NCBI RefSeq assembly: GCF_001556045.1
Contig: NZ_LSIC01000022.1
Location: 4,877 to 68,876, forward strand
Reading direction: 5' to 3'
DNA: 64,000 bases
Source: Bradyrhizobium sp. CCH5-F6
GTDB taxonomy: Bacteria; Pseudomonadota; Alphaproteobacteria; Rhizobiales; Xanthobacteraceae
Below are positions 16,179 through 25,699 of this stretch, piece by piece. The number at the start of each line of letters is the position of its first letter. The first letter of the stretch is position 1. The translations under genes were made by a program, and so were the position numbers. Under the pieces are notes generated by a model that was given only the letters and a program-made list of their open reading frames with translations, was not told where the DNA came from and did not search any database.

Positions 16179-17489
16179 ATGGAAGAGGTCAAGCATGAGA
16201 TCGTGATCATCCGCCGGCGCAGCGCCTTCGCCGAGGAGGCGCATCATGGCGGCGTCTGGAAGATCGCGTACGCGGATTTCATGACCGCGATGATGGCGTT
16301 CTTCCTGGTCATGTGGCTGCTCAACGCGCTCAACCAGGACCAGAAGCAGGTTGTCGCGAGCTATTTCAACCCGATCAAGCTCGCGGAGAACGCGCCTGCC
16401 CCGAAAGGCCTCAAGGATCTCTCCAAGAAGGAGCCGTCGTCGTTCGAAGGCCAGGATGGCAAGCGCCAGCCGGCAGGGCCGAACGAGGAACGTCGTGGTG
16501 ACTCTCCGACCGCCGAGAAGCGGGCCTCCTACGAGGAGAAGGTCCTGTTCCGCGATCCCTATGCGACGCTCGCCGAGATCGCAAACAGTGCGAACCAGTC
16601 CTCGGGACAGCGGCGTGTGGGCGCGCTCACCTCCGCCGAAGAGGAGGGCCTGAAGGGTGGCGATGCCTACCGCGATCCCTTCGATCCCGGCTATTGGAGG
16701 CTGGCGCCGCAGACGTCCAAGGACGCGGATCGTTTCATCGAGAGCGAACCCAAGCCGAATGCCTCCGCCCGCGATGCGTCGGGAGCCGCTCAGAGTGAGC
16801 CGCAGGCGCGCCGTGCCAAGGTGGACGAGGCCGACGGAAGCGTGGCGCCGAACGCAGAGAGCTCGTCCGCAAGCCTGTCGCCCCTGCTGCCGCCGGGTCC
16901 CGCACCGACGCAATCCTCACGCGAGGGCAGCGCCCAGGCTGGCGTTCAGGCCAGCGCCACCCCGCAGGCGCGTCCAAACGAAACGGCGAAGGAGTCCGAA
17001 CCGCGCGATGCGGCGCAAGCGCAGCAACCGACGTTGAAGCAGCTTCAGTCGGCGATCGCGGATGCGCTGTCGGACATCAAGGCGGGCGCGGGGCCGGCCG
17101 CCGAGGTGCGTCAGGTCGAAGAGGGGCTCCTGGTCAGTCTGACCGACGATGCGAGCTTCGGCATGTTCGCGGTCGGCTCGGCCGAGCCGCGGCCGGAGTT
17201 GATCCGTGTGATCGACAAGATCGGGCCGCTGCTGACCAAGCGCCAGGGCGTGATCATCGTCCGCGGCCATACCGACAATCGGCCCTATCGTTCGGAAACC
17301 TACGACAACTGGCGGCTGTCGACCGCTCGTGCCCAGATGGCCTATTACATGCTGGTTCGCTCCGGCGTCGACGCCCGGCGGATCGAACATGTCGAGGGCT
17401 ACGCCGACCGGCGACCGAAGCTTCCGAACGATCCGGCGGCCGCGCAGAACCGCCGGATCGAGATCCTGATCCGGGAGAAGCGCCCTTGA
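16179..17489 (+). CDS. motB: Flagellar motor stator protein MotB
   Basis: MotB carries the ion path and anchors the stator to peptidoglycan. The 436-residue protein has a single membrane helix (about 29-51) with the ion-carrying aspartate at residue 33 (IAYADFMTAMMAF). A very long low-complexity linker follows (about 70-300), then an OmpA-like domain with VRGHTDNRPYRS and QNRRIEILIREK. The long linker is typical of rhizobial MotB, which works with MotC. It overlaps motC by four bases. Confidence 0.95.
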   Translation: MEEVKHEIVIIRRRSAFAEEAHHGGVWKIAYADFMTAMMAFFLVMWLLNALNQDQKQVVASYFNPIKLAENAPAPKGLKDLSKKEPSSFEGQDGKRQPAGPNEERRGDSPTAEKRASYEEKVLFRDPYATLAEIANSANQSSGQRRVGALTSAEEEGLKGGDAYRDPFDPGYWRLAPQTSKDADRFIESEPKPNASARDASGAAQSEPQARRAKVDEADGSVAPNAESSSASLSPLLPPGPAPTQSSREGSAQAGVQASATPQARPNETAKESEPRDAAQAQQPTLKQLQSAIADALSDIKAGAGPAAEVRQVEEGLLVSLTDDASFGMFAVGSAEPRPELIRVIDKIGPLLTKRQGVIIVRGHTDNRPYRSETYDNWRLSTARAQMAYYMLVRSGVDARRIEHVEGYADRRPKLPNDPAAAQNRRIEILIREKRP

Positions 17490-18664
17490 TCAGGCTGCTG
17501 CGCCGCGCCGCCTTGCTGCTGCTGCCGTTCGCGGCGGCGAATGCGCTTGCTCAGCCTGCGCCTCGGCCCGGCGAACCCTATGAGCTCGTCCGTGCGTTAC
17601 AGGCTGTGCAGGACGGCATCGCTAACGGCGACACCGCCGCGCACGGCAGCCACATCGCGATGATCCGGCAGATCGGCGAGAAATTCCTCGCGGCCGATCC
17701 CGCCGTGTGGAGCAATCCGCAAAACAGCCAGGCCGTGGTCATCTACCTGCTCAGCGGCGGCGCGCCGCAAATCGTCCGCAAGCTGCCGCGCGACAAGATG
17801 AACGTGGACGAGCGGCTGTTCAACGGCGCGCTCGCCTATGTCGAGGGTCGACAGGACGAAGCGCGGGAGCTGCTCAAGGAGGTCAAGCCGCGGACGCTTT
17901 CCTCGGGGCTGGGCGGACAGGTCGCGTTGGTTCAGGGCGCGTTGTTCGCGCGCGCCGAAGCATCGTTCGCGATCGAGCGTCTGGACGATGCGCGCCTGCT
18001 GTTGCCCGGCACGCTCGTCGAGGAGGCGGCGTTGCGGCGCGAGATCCTGCTGGTGGGGCAGGCGGAGGACTTCGAGAAGTTCGAGTTCCTCGCGCTCGCC
18101 TATATCCGCCACTACCGCAACTCGATCTATGCCGGCGATTTCTGGCAGCGCTTTTCCACGGGGCTGACGCAATCGAGCATGGCGCTCGACGAGCGTCGTT
18201 TTGCGCGGGTCGCAGCTCTGCTGGAGCAGATCGATCGCGCCGGCCGCCTCAAGCTGTATCTCGTGATCGCGCGGGATGCGATGGTGCGCGGACGGCTGGC
18301 CGTGACCCGGCTCGCCAGCGAGCGGGCGCTGACGCTCAGCGCCGACGCCTCGGCTGATCGCGAGCGGGCCCATTTTTTCCGCGGCGCCTCGCGGGCGCTC
18401 ACCGACGAATATGACGGCGGTCTCGCCGAGCTGAAGGCGCTCGACCGGTCGAAGCTGCCGGAGCGCGACGTCCCCCTTTTGAATGCCACGATGCAGCTCG
18501 CGCTCGACGTCCGCAAGCCGTTCGCAGGCGGGTCCGCCGCCGCAGCCGACAAGCCTCCGGCAACGCCGGCGCGACTCGATCTGGCGTCATCAACCGTGAC
18601 GCTTGCCCGCGCGCAGAAGCAGCTCGGCGAACTCGAACTCCTTACCAGGGACCGCCGTCGATGA
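17486..18664 (+). CDS. motC: Periplasmic motility protein MotC
   Basis: MotC is a periplasmic stator accessory known from Sinorhizobium, where it binds the MotB periplasmic part and needs MotE for folding. The 392-residue protein has a signal peptide (LLLLPFAAANALAQ). It is otherwise helical and repeat-like, with no membrane helix. The order motB-motC-fliK is the rhizobial one. It overlaps both neighbours by four bases. Confidence 0.88.
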   Translation: MIRLLRRAALLLLPFAAANALAQPAPRPGEPYELVRALQAVQDGIANGDTAAHGSHIAMIRQIGEKFLAADPAVWSNPQNSQAVVIYLLSGGAPQIVRKLPRDKMNVDERLFNGALAYVEGRQDEARELLKEVKPRTLSSGLGGQVALVQGALFARAEASFAIERLDDARLLLPGTLVEEAALRREILLVGQAEDFEKFEFLALAYIRHYRNSIYAGDFWQRFSTGLTQSSMALDERRFARVAALLEQIDRAGRLKLYLVIARDAMVRGRLAVTRLASERALTLSADASADRERAHFFRGASRALTDEYDGGLAELKALDRSKLPERDVPLLNATMQLALDVRKPFAGGSAAAADKPPATPARLDLASSTVTLARAQKQLGELELLTRDRRR

Positions 18665-20010
18665 CCAAGCTCAACGGAACCTCCGGACAGCTCTTCTCGG
18701 GTCTCGCCGAGAGCCTCAACATCCGCGGGACGTCGCGTTCGGCCAAGAGCGCGGGGACCAAATCGCAGGCAAATTCGTCGTTCAACGATCTGCTCCGCAC
18801 CGTCTCGAACCTTGCGAAGCAGGCACTGAGCGATGATGGCAGCGATACGACCGCGAAGACCGGAGCGCCGCGCACGCATCTGGCCGGCCCGACCGAGAAG
18901 GACAAGAAGGGCGCGACGGCGCACGACCGCATCGCGGCGACCGCGCATCCAAAGTCCAAAGAGGAGCCTTCCGACACCAGGACCGACGGGTCGTCGGAGA
19001 ATCAGCGTCCGATCGATCACGCCGCGGGGACAGACGTCCACGACCAGTCCGGCATCACCTTGGTAGCCGGGCAGGAGATCGCCGTTGCGCCTGCCGTGAC
19101 GCCGCAGATGCAATTGCAATCCGCCGACAAGGACGCGCCCGCGCGTGACGAGCGGCTCTTCACGGCGAAGCGCGAGGCTCCGGGCGCGAGCGCGGCGAAG
19201 GCGGCGTCGGTCGACGCCGCCCCATCCGGTATCGCTCCGACTGCCGCGCGCTCGGAGGCCGCAGCTTCGCAAGGCATGACTGCGGCGCAGCCGGCGCCGA
19301 CGCAAGGCGCGGAGACTTCGAGCGCAATGCCTGCATCACCCGGCTTCGAGGCGGTCACGGCCAATGTCGAGCGGGCTGCCAAGGCGTCAGCTCGCGCCGC
19401 GCTGCCCGAGACGACCAAGGTCACCGTGGTCCAGCAGGAGACGCACCTGCCTCCGGCGCAGTTCGGCCCGCCGCAACAGGTCGCCAATGCAGTCGTCGCC
19501 GAGCTGAAGGAGTCCTCGGCGCCGGCAGCATCCGCAGCGTCCGATCTCGCGGCGTCCCAGACCAATGCGCCGGATCAGCCTCTCAAGATCCTGACCGTCA
19601 ATCTCGAGCCACCCGCGCTCGGCAACGTCACCGTACGTCTTCGTCTCGTCGGCACCGAAGTGTCCGTGCAGCTTGCAGCCGAGCGCAAGGACACGAGCCA
19701 AATGCTCGACCAGCAGCGCGACCAGATCCGCGATCTGATGCAGTCGGCCGGGTATGTCGCCGACGTCGCGCCGGTCCAGCACGGCTCGCTGGACGGATTC
19801 CAGAGCGGATCCGGCCAATCGCAGCCGCAGCTTTCCGGCCAGCAGCAATCGTCGCCGCAGTCGCAAGGCACGTCCGGCGGTGCGGGCACGTCCTCGGGGC
19901 AGTCCGACGGCGGCGCGAAGCAGGGGCGCCAGGAGCGCCAGTTCAACCAGGAGACGCGTCATGATCAGGACGTGGGGCCGCATCATCGCCGCGGCCCTGT
20001 TTATCTCTAA
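18661..20010 (+). CDS. fliK: Flagellar hook-length control protein FliK
   Basis: FliK measures hook length and triggers the FlhB specificity switch. The 449-residue protein has a long, poorly conserved Ala/Ser/Pro-rich N-terminal part and a C-terminal Flg-hook domain (about 305-375) with LEPPALGNVTVRLRL. The tail is Gln/Ser/Gly-rich. The last 50 bases are shared with the next gene in another frame. Confidence 0.9.
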   Translation: MTKLNGTSGQLFSGLAESLNIRGTSRSAKSAGTKSQANSSFNDLLRTVSNLAKQALSDDGSDTTAKTGAPRTHLAGPTEKDKKGATAHDRIAATAHPKSKEEPSDTRTDGSSENQRPIDHAAGTDVHDQSGITLVAGQEIAVAPAVTPQMQLQSADKDAPARDERLFTAKREAPGASAAKAASVDAAPSGIAPTAARSEAAASQGMTAAQPAPTQGAETSSAMPASPGFEAVTANVERAAKASARAALPETTKVTVVQQETHLPPAQFGPPQQVANAVVAELKESSAPAASAASDLAASQTNAPDQPLKILTVNLEPPALGNVTVRLRLVGTEVSVQLAAERKDTSQMLDQQRDQIRDLMQSAGYVADVAPVQHGSLDGFQSGSGQSQPQLSGQQQSSPQSQGTSGGAGTSSGQSDGGAKQGRQERQFNQETRHDQDVGPHHRRGPVYL

Positions 20011-20542
20011 TGCGAGTGTCGCCGAGGCGGCCGCCGAAACTGCGCGGCCCTGCGAGCGGGAAATGGCGCGGGCGGCCCATCAGCACGGGATTCCGCTCGG
20101 CATTCTCTACGCGGTCGGCCTCACCGAGACCGGACGGCGCGGTGCACTCCATCCCTACGCGCTCGGCGCGGATGGTCAGACCGTGTTCGCCAAGGACGTG
20201 AACGATGCAATCGCGAACTTCGAGGCGATGCGCAGCAAAGGCATCAAGCTGATCGACCTCGGCTGCATGCAGATCAATCACTACTATCACGGCGAGAAGT
20301 TCGCCTCGGTGCGGGCGATGTTCGATCCTGCCAGGAACGTCGAATACGCCGCGCGTTTCCTGAAAGAGCTGAAACAGCGCGAAGGAAGCTGGACCATGGC
20401 GGTCGCCCGTTACAACGCAGGCCCCAACAATCAGCCGGCGCAGAAGCGATACGTCTGTCACATCGTCGCTCATCTCGTCTCGAGCGGCTTCGGCGCGTGG
20501 ACCGAAAAGGCGCGCTCCTTCTGTCAACCCAGAACGACCTGA
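19961..20542 (+). CDS. Flagellar-cluster lytic transglycosylase
   Basis: A 193-residue SLT-family peptidoglycan hydrolase, probably opening the cell wall for the rod. It has a signal peptide (AAALFISNASVAEAAAE). The catalytic glutamate is residue 56 in GLTETG, and the later AVARYNAGP motif is intact. The ATG at 19961 has GGAGACGCG upstream and lies within the last codons of fliK. Alphaproteobacterial FlgJ lacks a muramidase domain, and this separate enzyme probably supplies that activity (the flgJ-like gene here is indeed rod-binding only). Confidence 0.88.
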   Translation: MIRTWGRIIAAALFISNASVAEAAAETARPCEREMARAAHQHGIPLGILYAVGLTETGRRGALHPYALGADGQTVFAKDVNDAIANFEAMRSKGIKLIDLGCMQINHYYHGEKFASVRAMFDPARNVEYAARFLKELKQREGSWTMAVARYNAGPNNQPAQKRYVCHIVAHLVSSGFGAWTEKARSFCQPRTT

Positions 20543-20608
20543 AGCGGCAAACCGAAGCGACAACCGACGGACCACGACAAGTTGTGCATCGCTTCCAATC
20601 ATCAGCCC

Positions 20609-20632
20609 CGCGCAAGCAAGACCCCCCATTGT
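20609..20632 (+). promoter_or_regulatory. Candidate promoter motif upstream of flgE
   Basis: CGCGCAAGCAAGACC in the 119-base gap before flgE resembles the recurring CGC-x-CAAGC motif of this cluster. It lies 53 bases before the flgE ATG, close to the spacing seen for motA (55) and flhA (51). A good Shine-Dalgarno sequence (AAAGGAG) is present before flgE. Confidence 0.35.
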
Positions 20633-20661
20633 AGCTGCAACCTACCAAAGGAGCCCAATTC

Positions 20662-21894
20662 ATGAGCCTGTATGGTGTTATGCGCACCGGCGTTTCCGGC
20701 ATGTCTGCGCAGTCCAACAAGCTGTCGACGGTCTCGGACAACATCGCCAACGTCAACACGACCGGCTACAAGCGGGCTTCCACGGAGTTCTCCTCGCTGA
20801 TCCTGAAGAGCGGCTCCGGCAACTACGATTCCGGCGCCGTCGAAACCACGGTCCGCTACGCCATCACCGATCCCGGGCATACGCAGTTCACCACCTCGAG
20901 CACGGACCTCGCCGTTCAGGGCAATGGCTTCTTCGTGGTGTCGAACGCAAACAACACGCAGCAGTATCTGACGCGCGCTGGCGCCTTCGTGCCGGACAGT
21001 CAGGGCAATCTGGTCAACGCGGCCGGCTACTATCTTCTGGGACAGCCCGGTCTCGTGACCAACTTCTCGCAGAACAGCCTGTCCGGCATGCAGATCGTCA
21101 ACATTGCCCAGATTCCGCAGGTGCCGGTGCCGTCGACGGCGGCGACGCTCACGACCGGCAATCTGGATCCGGATGCGGCCGTCATCGCCGGTCCGCCCGG
21201 CCCGGCGTCATACTCGTCGAAGAGCTCGATCGTGGCCTACGACAATATCGGCCAGGCCGTTACGCTGGACGTCTACATGTCCCACACGGCGACGGCTGCC
21301 GGCTCGGATACCTGGCAGATCGAGGTCTACGACTCCGCGACGGGCACCTCGCTCGGCGCCGCCACCACTTTCACCTTCGACACCACGGCAGCCGGCAGGG
21401 GCGCGCTGGCGGCGGCGAGCCCGACCGGTCTCACCGTGACCGTCCCCGGCGGTGCGCCGCTGACCATGGACCTCTCGAACATGACGCAGGTCGGAACCGA
21501 CTTCAGCTTCAAGGCGACCGTCAATGGCAGCGTTCCCGCGGCCATCGAAAAGGTCGACGTCGACGGTGCGGGCCACGTGACGGCGATTCTCAAGAACGGT
21601 CAGCAACTGACGCTCTACACGATCATGCTCGCCGACGTCGCGAGCCCCGACAATCTGACGCCCGAGCCGGGCAACGTCTATTCCACCAACCTGAATTCCG
21701 GCAACGCCCAGGCTGGAAATGCCGGCACCGGCGGGCTCGGCACGATCCAGTCCGGCGCACTGGAAGCCTCCAACGTCGACCTCGCGGACGAACTCACCGG
21801 GATGATCGAGGCGCAGCGCGGCTTCACGGCGAACTCGAAATCGTTCCAGACCGGCGCGGACCTGCTGGACGTCGTCGTCAACCTGAAGCGCTGA
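20662..21894 (+). CDS. flgE: Flagellar hook protein FlgE
   Basis: FlgE forms the hook. The 410-residue protein opens with the axial-family signature (SDNIANVNTTGYKRASTEFS), has a FlgE D2-like insert in the middle, and ends with GMIEAQRGFTANSKSFQTGA. The length fits rhizobial hook proteins. It starts a run flgE-flgK-flgL-flaF-flbT-flgD-fliQ. Confidence 0.95.
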   Translation: MSLYGVMRTGVSGMSAQSNKLSTVSDNIANVNTTGYKRASTEFSSLILKSGSGNYDSGAVETTVRYAITDPGHTQFTTSSTDLAVQGNGFFVVSNANNTQQYLTRAGAFVPDSQGNLVNAAGYYLLGQPGLVTNFSQNSLSGMQIVNIAQIPQVPVPSTAATLTTGNLDPDAAVIAGPPGPASYSSKSSIVAYDNIGQAVTLDVYMSHTATAAGSDTWQIEVYDSATGTSLGAATTFTFDTTAAGRGALAAASPTGLTVTVPGGAPLTMDLSNMTQVGTDFSFKATVNGSVPAAIEKVDVDGAGHVTAILKNGQQLTLYTIMLADVASPDNLTPEPGNVYSTNLNSGNAQAGNAGTGGLGTIQSGALEASNVDLADELTGMIEAQRGFTANSKSFQTGADLLDVVVNLKR

Positions 21895-21928
21895 ATTCTC
21901 CAGCGCTCGCTTCGGTCAAGAGCACGCC

Positions 21929-23404
21929 ATGTCGCTTACCGCCGCTCTCAACTCGGCTCGTTCCTCGCTCTCTGCGTCGAGCGTCCAGTCGTCGGTCATT
22001 TCGCGCAACATCGCCGGCGCGAGCGCCGACGGCTACTCGCGCAAGCTCGCCGTGCTGGACAATCTGCCCGGTGCCGGCGTCTATGTCGCGGCAATCCAGC
22101 GTGCCGCCAGCTCGGGCCTCTACGACAACGTCCTGATCGCCACCTCGTCGTCGGCCAAGCAGACTGCGATCTTTGATGGTCTCCAGAAGATCGCGGCTTC
22201 GACCGTGGACGATCCGGAGCTCGACCAGTCGCCGACGGCGCAGCTCAATGCGCTGAAGCAGGCGCTGCAGAAATACGCCAACGCTCCGGACAACACCACG
22301 CTGGCACAGGCGGCGGTGGCGTCCGCCAAGGACATGGCAACCGCGCTCAACCAGGCGACGAAGACCGTGCAGTCGGTCCGCGAGAGCGCCGATGCCGACA
22401 TGAAGACGTCGGTTCAGAACATCAACCAGTTGCTCTCCCAGTTCGAGACCGTGAACACCGCGATCGTGAAGGGCACGATCTCCGGCGACGACATCACCGA
22501 TTACCTCGACCAGCGCGACAGCATCGTCTCGCAGCTGTCGCAGGAGGTCGGCGTCACGATGTCGATCCGTCCCAACGGCGATGCGGCGCTCTACGCCGAC
22601 AGCGGCGTCGTGCTGTTCGACAAGACGGCGCGGACGGTGAGCTTTGCGCCGACGAACGTCTACACCGCCGGCACCACGGGCAATGCGGTCTACATCGACG
22701 GCGTCCCCGTGACCGGGGCCAATTCGGTGATGCCGCTGAAGTCGGGCAAGCTCGCAGGCCTCGCTCAGCTGCGCGACCAGGACACCGTCACCTATCAGAG
22801 CCAGCTCGACGAAATCGCGCGCGGCCTGATCAACACTTTCAGGGAAATCGATCAGACCGCCGCGGCGCTGCCCGACGTCCCCGGGCTCTTCACCTATCCC
22901 GGGGCGCCGGCCATGCCCGCGAGCGCCACCGTCTCGGTGGGCCTCGCCGGCACGATCTCGGTTGCCGCATCGGTCGATCCGGCCCAGGGCGGCAATCCGA
23001 ACCTGCTGCGCGACGGCGCGATCAGCGGCAACCCTGCCTACCAATACAACACCGCCGGTAACGGCGGCTACTCGACCCGGCTGCAGCAGCTCATCGACGG
23101 CATGGATGCGTCGCAGCCGTTCGATCCGGCAACGCAAGGCAAGCCGACCGGCAATTTGATCGACTTTGCGTCGTCGTCGACGAGCTGGATCGAGAACCAG
23201 CGCAAGACCGCCAACGACAACTCCGAGTACCAGAACACGCTGCTCAACCGCAGCATCACGGCGCTGTCGAACGTCAACGGCGTCAACATGGACGACGAGA
23301 TGGCGTTGATGCTCCAGGTCGAGCGCACCTATTCGGCGTCGTCAAAGATCATCTCGACCGTCGATGAAATGCTGCAGAGCCTGCTGGCTGCCGTGGGGAA
23401 TTAA
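21929..23404 (+). CDS. flgK: Flagellar hook-associated protein FlgK
   Basis: FlgK is the first hook-filament junction protein. The 491-residue protein has the N-terminal signature SRNIAGASADGYSRKLAVLD, and its C-terminus reads NVNGVNMDDEMALMLQVERT followed by a helix that ends in SLLAAVGN. It sits 34 bases after flgE and three bases before flgL. Confidence 0.95.
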   Translation: MSLTAALNSARSSLSASSVQSSVISRNIAGASADGYSRKLAVLDNLPGAGVYVAAIQRAASSGLYDNVLIATSSSAKQTAIFDGLQKIAASTVDDPELDQSPTAQLNALKQALQKYANAPDNTTLAQAAVASAKDMATALNQATKTVQSVRESADADMKTSVQNINQLLSQFETVNTAIVKGTISGDDITDYLDQRDSIVSQLSQEVGVTMSIRPNGDAALYADSGVVLFDKTARTVSFAPTNVYTAGTTGNAVYIDGVPVTGANSVMPLKSGKLAGLAQLRDQDTVTYQSQLDEIARGLINTFREIDQTAAALPDVPGLFTYPGAPAMPASATVSVGLAGTISVAASVDPAQGGNPNLLRDGAISGNPAYQYNTAGNGGYSTRLQQLIDGMDASQPFDPATQGKPTGNLIDFASSSTSWIENQRKTANDNSEYQNTLLNRSITALSNVNGVNMDDEMALMLQVERTYSASSKIISTVDEMLQSLLAAVGN

Positions 23405-23407
23405 GTC

Positions 23408-24454
23408 ATGATGAGCGCAAACTACGTTTCCACCCTGATGTTGTCCTCGTCGTTGAGATATTCGATCACGAGTAACCAGGCGGCGCTGACCAGGGCCTCG
23501 ACGGAGGCGACCACCGGCCGTTTCTACGACGTTGGGCTCGAGCTTGGTGCCACGACGGGAAGCGACCTCACGCTGCGGGCCGACTTCAGCTTCGCCGATC
23601 AGCTCGTCGACACGAACGGGCTCGTCGCGGGACGCCTGGACGTGACGCAGAACCGGATCACCCAGCTCAGCAAGACGGCGACTGACTTCCTCAAGGACCT
23701 GATCGCGGCTCGCAGTACCGACGGCGGCGGGCGGGTCATCCTGCCGCCTGCGGCGTCCAATCTCCAGGATCTGATCGGCGCCTTGAACGTCTCTTATAAC
23801 GGCTCGTATCTGTTCTCGGGCATCAACACGCAGAACGAGCCCATCACGGCTTACGCCGCGGGCTCGGCCAGCAAGAACCAGGTCGATGCGGATTTCCTCG
23901 CGACCTTCGGCTTCTCGCAATCCTCGCCCAATGTGGGCACCATCACCCCGGCCCAGATGCAGACCTTCCTCGACACCACCTTCGATGCGGAGTTCGCGAG
24001 CCCGGCCTGGAACACCAACTGGTCGTCGGCCACCGACCAGACCATGCAAAGCCGCATCTCCACGACCGAGATCGCCGAAACGTCCGTCAGCGCCAACGAG
24101 GCCGGCTTCCGCAAGCTCGCCGAGGCCTACACCATGATGGCCGATCTCGGGAATGTGAACCTGAGTCAGGAGACGTTCCAGGTCGTCGTGGACAAGGCGA
24201 TCGGGCTCGTCGGCAACGCCATCAACGACCTCGCAGCGCTCGGCGGCTCCGTCGGCACGGTCCAGCAGCGGATCACCACCGCGACGGCCAAGCTCAAGAC
24301 GCAGCAGGACATCCTGAACAATCAGATCGTTGGCATGGAGAAGGTCGACCCGACCGAAGCCTCGGTCCGGGTCAATACCCTGCAGACCCAGATCCAGACC
24401 GCGTTGGCGCTTACCTCGCAGCTCCAGAAGATCAGTCTCATCAACTATCTCTGA
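23408..24454 (+). CDS. flgL: Flagellar hook-associated protein FlgL
   Basis: FlgL is the second junction protein and resembles flagellin at both ends. The 348-residue product has an N-terminal flagellin-like helix (ITSNQAALTRASTEATTGRF) and a C-terminal helix ending in ALALTSQLQKISLINYL. The order flgK-flgL-flaF-flbT is characteristic of alphaproteobacteria. Confidence 0.93.
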   Translation: MMSANYVSTLMLSSSLRYSITSNQAALTRASTEATTGRFYDVGLELGATTGSDLTLRADFSFADQLVDTNGLVAGRLDVTQNRITQLSKTATDFLKDLIAARSTDGGGRVILPPAASNLQDLIGALNVSYNGSYLFSGINTQNEPITAYAAGSASKNQVDADFLATFGFSQSSPNVGTITPAQMQTFLDTTFDAEFASPAWNTNWSSATDQTMQSRISTTEIAETSVSANEAGFRKLAEAYTMMADLGNVNLSQETFQVVVDKAIGLVGNAINDLAALGGSVGTVQQRITTATAKLKTQQDILNNQIVGMEKVDPTEASVRVNTLQTQIQTALALTSQLQKISLINYL

Positions 24455-24506
24455 GGCGGGGCTCGTAACCTTTGTCTAGTTGTTCGGTCTTCGAAGAGTG
24501 GTCCTG

Positions 24507-24851
24507 ATGACGTTTGAAGCCTATGAAGCGGTCGTTGACGAAAGCGGCTATGAAGCGCGAAGCCGCGAGCGGCAGGCGCTCAGCCTCGGCATCGACCGGC
24601 TCGAGCGGATCCAGAAGGGGCGTTTCAGCCTCGAGGACCTGGTCGAGAGTCTGCTCTATGTGCGGCGGCTGTGGACGATCTTCATCGAGGATCTCGCTCA
24701 CCCGGAAAACGGGCTGCCGGACAAGCTGCGCGCCGACATCATCTCGATCGGCTTGTGGGTCGTCAAGGAAGCCGACCGTCTCCGCGAGGAGAAGTCGAAC
24801 GACGTGGCGCAACTCATCGAAATCAACCGCCTGATCAGAGACGCGCTCTAA
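24507..24851 (+). CDS. flaF: Flagellin biosynthesis regulator FlaF
   Basis: FlaF is a small regulator needed for flagellin synthesis and export in alphaproteobacteria, usually acting with FlbT. The 114-residue product has the family pattern (RQALSLGIDRLERIQKGRFS and a C-terminal part with NGLPDKLRADIISIGLWVVK). The ATG at 24507 is taken as start; an upstream TTG would add nine residues. Its stop codon overlaps the flbT start (TAATG). Confidence 0.92.
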   Translation: MTFEAYEAVVDESGYEARSRERQALSLGIDRLERIQKGRFSLEDLVESLLYVRRLWTIFIEDLAHPENGLPDKLRADIISIGLWVVKEADRLREEKSNDVAQLIEINRLIRDAL

Positions 24852-25261
24852 TGAAGATCTCCTTGCGGGCGGGCGAACGGATCTACGTCAACGGGGCAGT
24901 GCTTCGTGTGGACCGCAAGGTGTCCGTCGAGCTCGTCAACGACGTGATGTTTCTGCTCGAAGGGCAGGTCATGCAGGCTTCCGACGCCACCACGGCCCTG
25001 CGGCAGCTCTATTTCATCGTCCAGCTCATGCTGATGAACCCGACCGATGTCCGCGACGCTGCGGCGCTCTACGCGCAGCATCACGCAGCCCTGTGCGCCG
25101 TGTGTGAGAACCGCGAGATGCTGGATGGACTCGGCGCGGTCGACGAGCTGGTCGGGGCGACGCGTTACTTCGAGGCGCTCAAGCGGATTCGGGCGCTGTT
25201 TCCGGTGGAGCAGGCCATCCTGGCCGGAGCCGCCACCGTTTCCCCATTCGAGGCTGCCTGA
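24851..25261 (+). CDS. flbT: Flagellin mRNA regulator FlbT
   Basis: FlbT is a post-transcriptional regulator of flagellin; in Caulobacter it binds the flagellin mRNA 5' leader and promotes its decay. The 136-residue product has the typical opening (MKISLRAGERIYVNGAVLRV) and the core FYLVQLMLMNP-like segment (YFIVQLMLMNPTDV). It is translationally coupled to flaF. The structured leaders of lafA1 and lafA2 in this window are natural candidate targets. Confidence 0.94.
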   Translation: MKISLRAGERIYVNGAVLRVDRKVSVELVNDVMFLLEGQVMQASDATTALRQLYFIVQLMLMNPTDVRDAAALYAQHHAALCAVCENREMLDGLGAVDELVGATRYFEALKRIRALFPVEQAILAGAATVSPFEAA

Positions 25262-25276
25262 CAGCGGAGAGGCCAG

Positions 25277-25699
25277 ATGAACGTCACCAGCGCGACCGAC
25301 ACGACCGGAAATGCGTCCAGTTCGAACAGCTCCAGCTCGACGACGTCGAGCAGCAGCGTGGATTACAACACGTTTCTTCAACTCCTGATCGCCCAGATGA
25401 AGAACCAGGATCCGACCAATCCGATGGATACCTCGGAATATATGAGCCAGTTCGCCCAGCTCTCGACGGTGGAGCAGGCGATGCAGACGAACTCGAAGCT
25501 GGACGCGCTGCTGTCATCGCAGTCGTTGTCGCAGGCTAACGGGCTGATCGGGAAGACGGTCAGCTTCACCGACTCGACCGGCGCGAGTTTCAGCGGCAAG
25601 GTGGTCTCGGTCTCCATCAACAGCGACGGCTCCATCGCGACGCTTCAGGACGGCACGAAGGTCGCCGTCGGGCCGGGGCTCACGATCAGCCAGTCATGA
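25277..25699 (+). CDS. flgD: Flagellar hook cap protein FlgD
   Basis: FlgD is the scaffold (cap) for hook assembly. The 140-residue product has a Ser/Thr-rich N-terminus and the conserved FLQLLIAQMKNQDPTNPMD motif, followed by EYMSQFAQLSTVEQ. It is a short form that lacks the longer tandem C-terminal domains of enterobacterial FlgD. It overlaps fliQ by four bases. Confidence 0.94.
   Translation: MNVTSATDTTGNASSSNSSSSTTSSSSVDYNTFLQLLIAQMKNQDPTNPMDTSEYMSQFAQLSTVEQAMQTNSKLDALLSSQSLSQANGLIGKTVSFTDSTGASFSGKVVSVSINSDGSIATLQDGTKVAVGPGLTISQS

Noticed and set aside
13804..16913. Two long minus-strand open frames (582 and 614 codons) opposite fliF, fliH and motB
   Set aside because: The opposite strand carries clear flagellar genes with motifs; the minus-strand products have no domain-like pattern.
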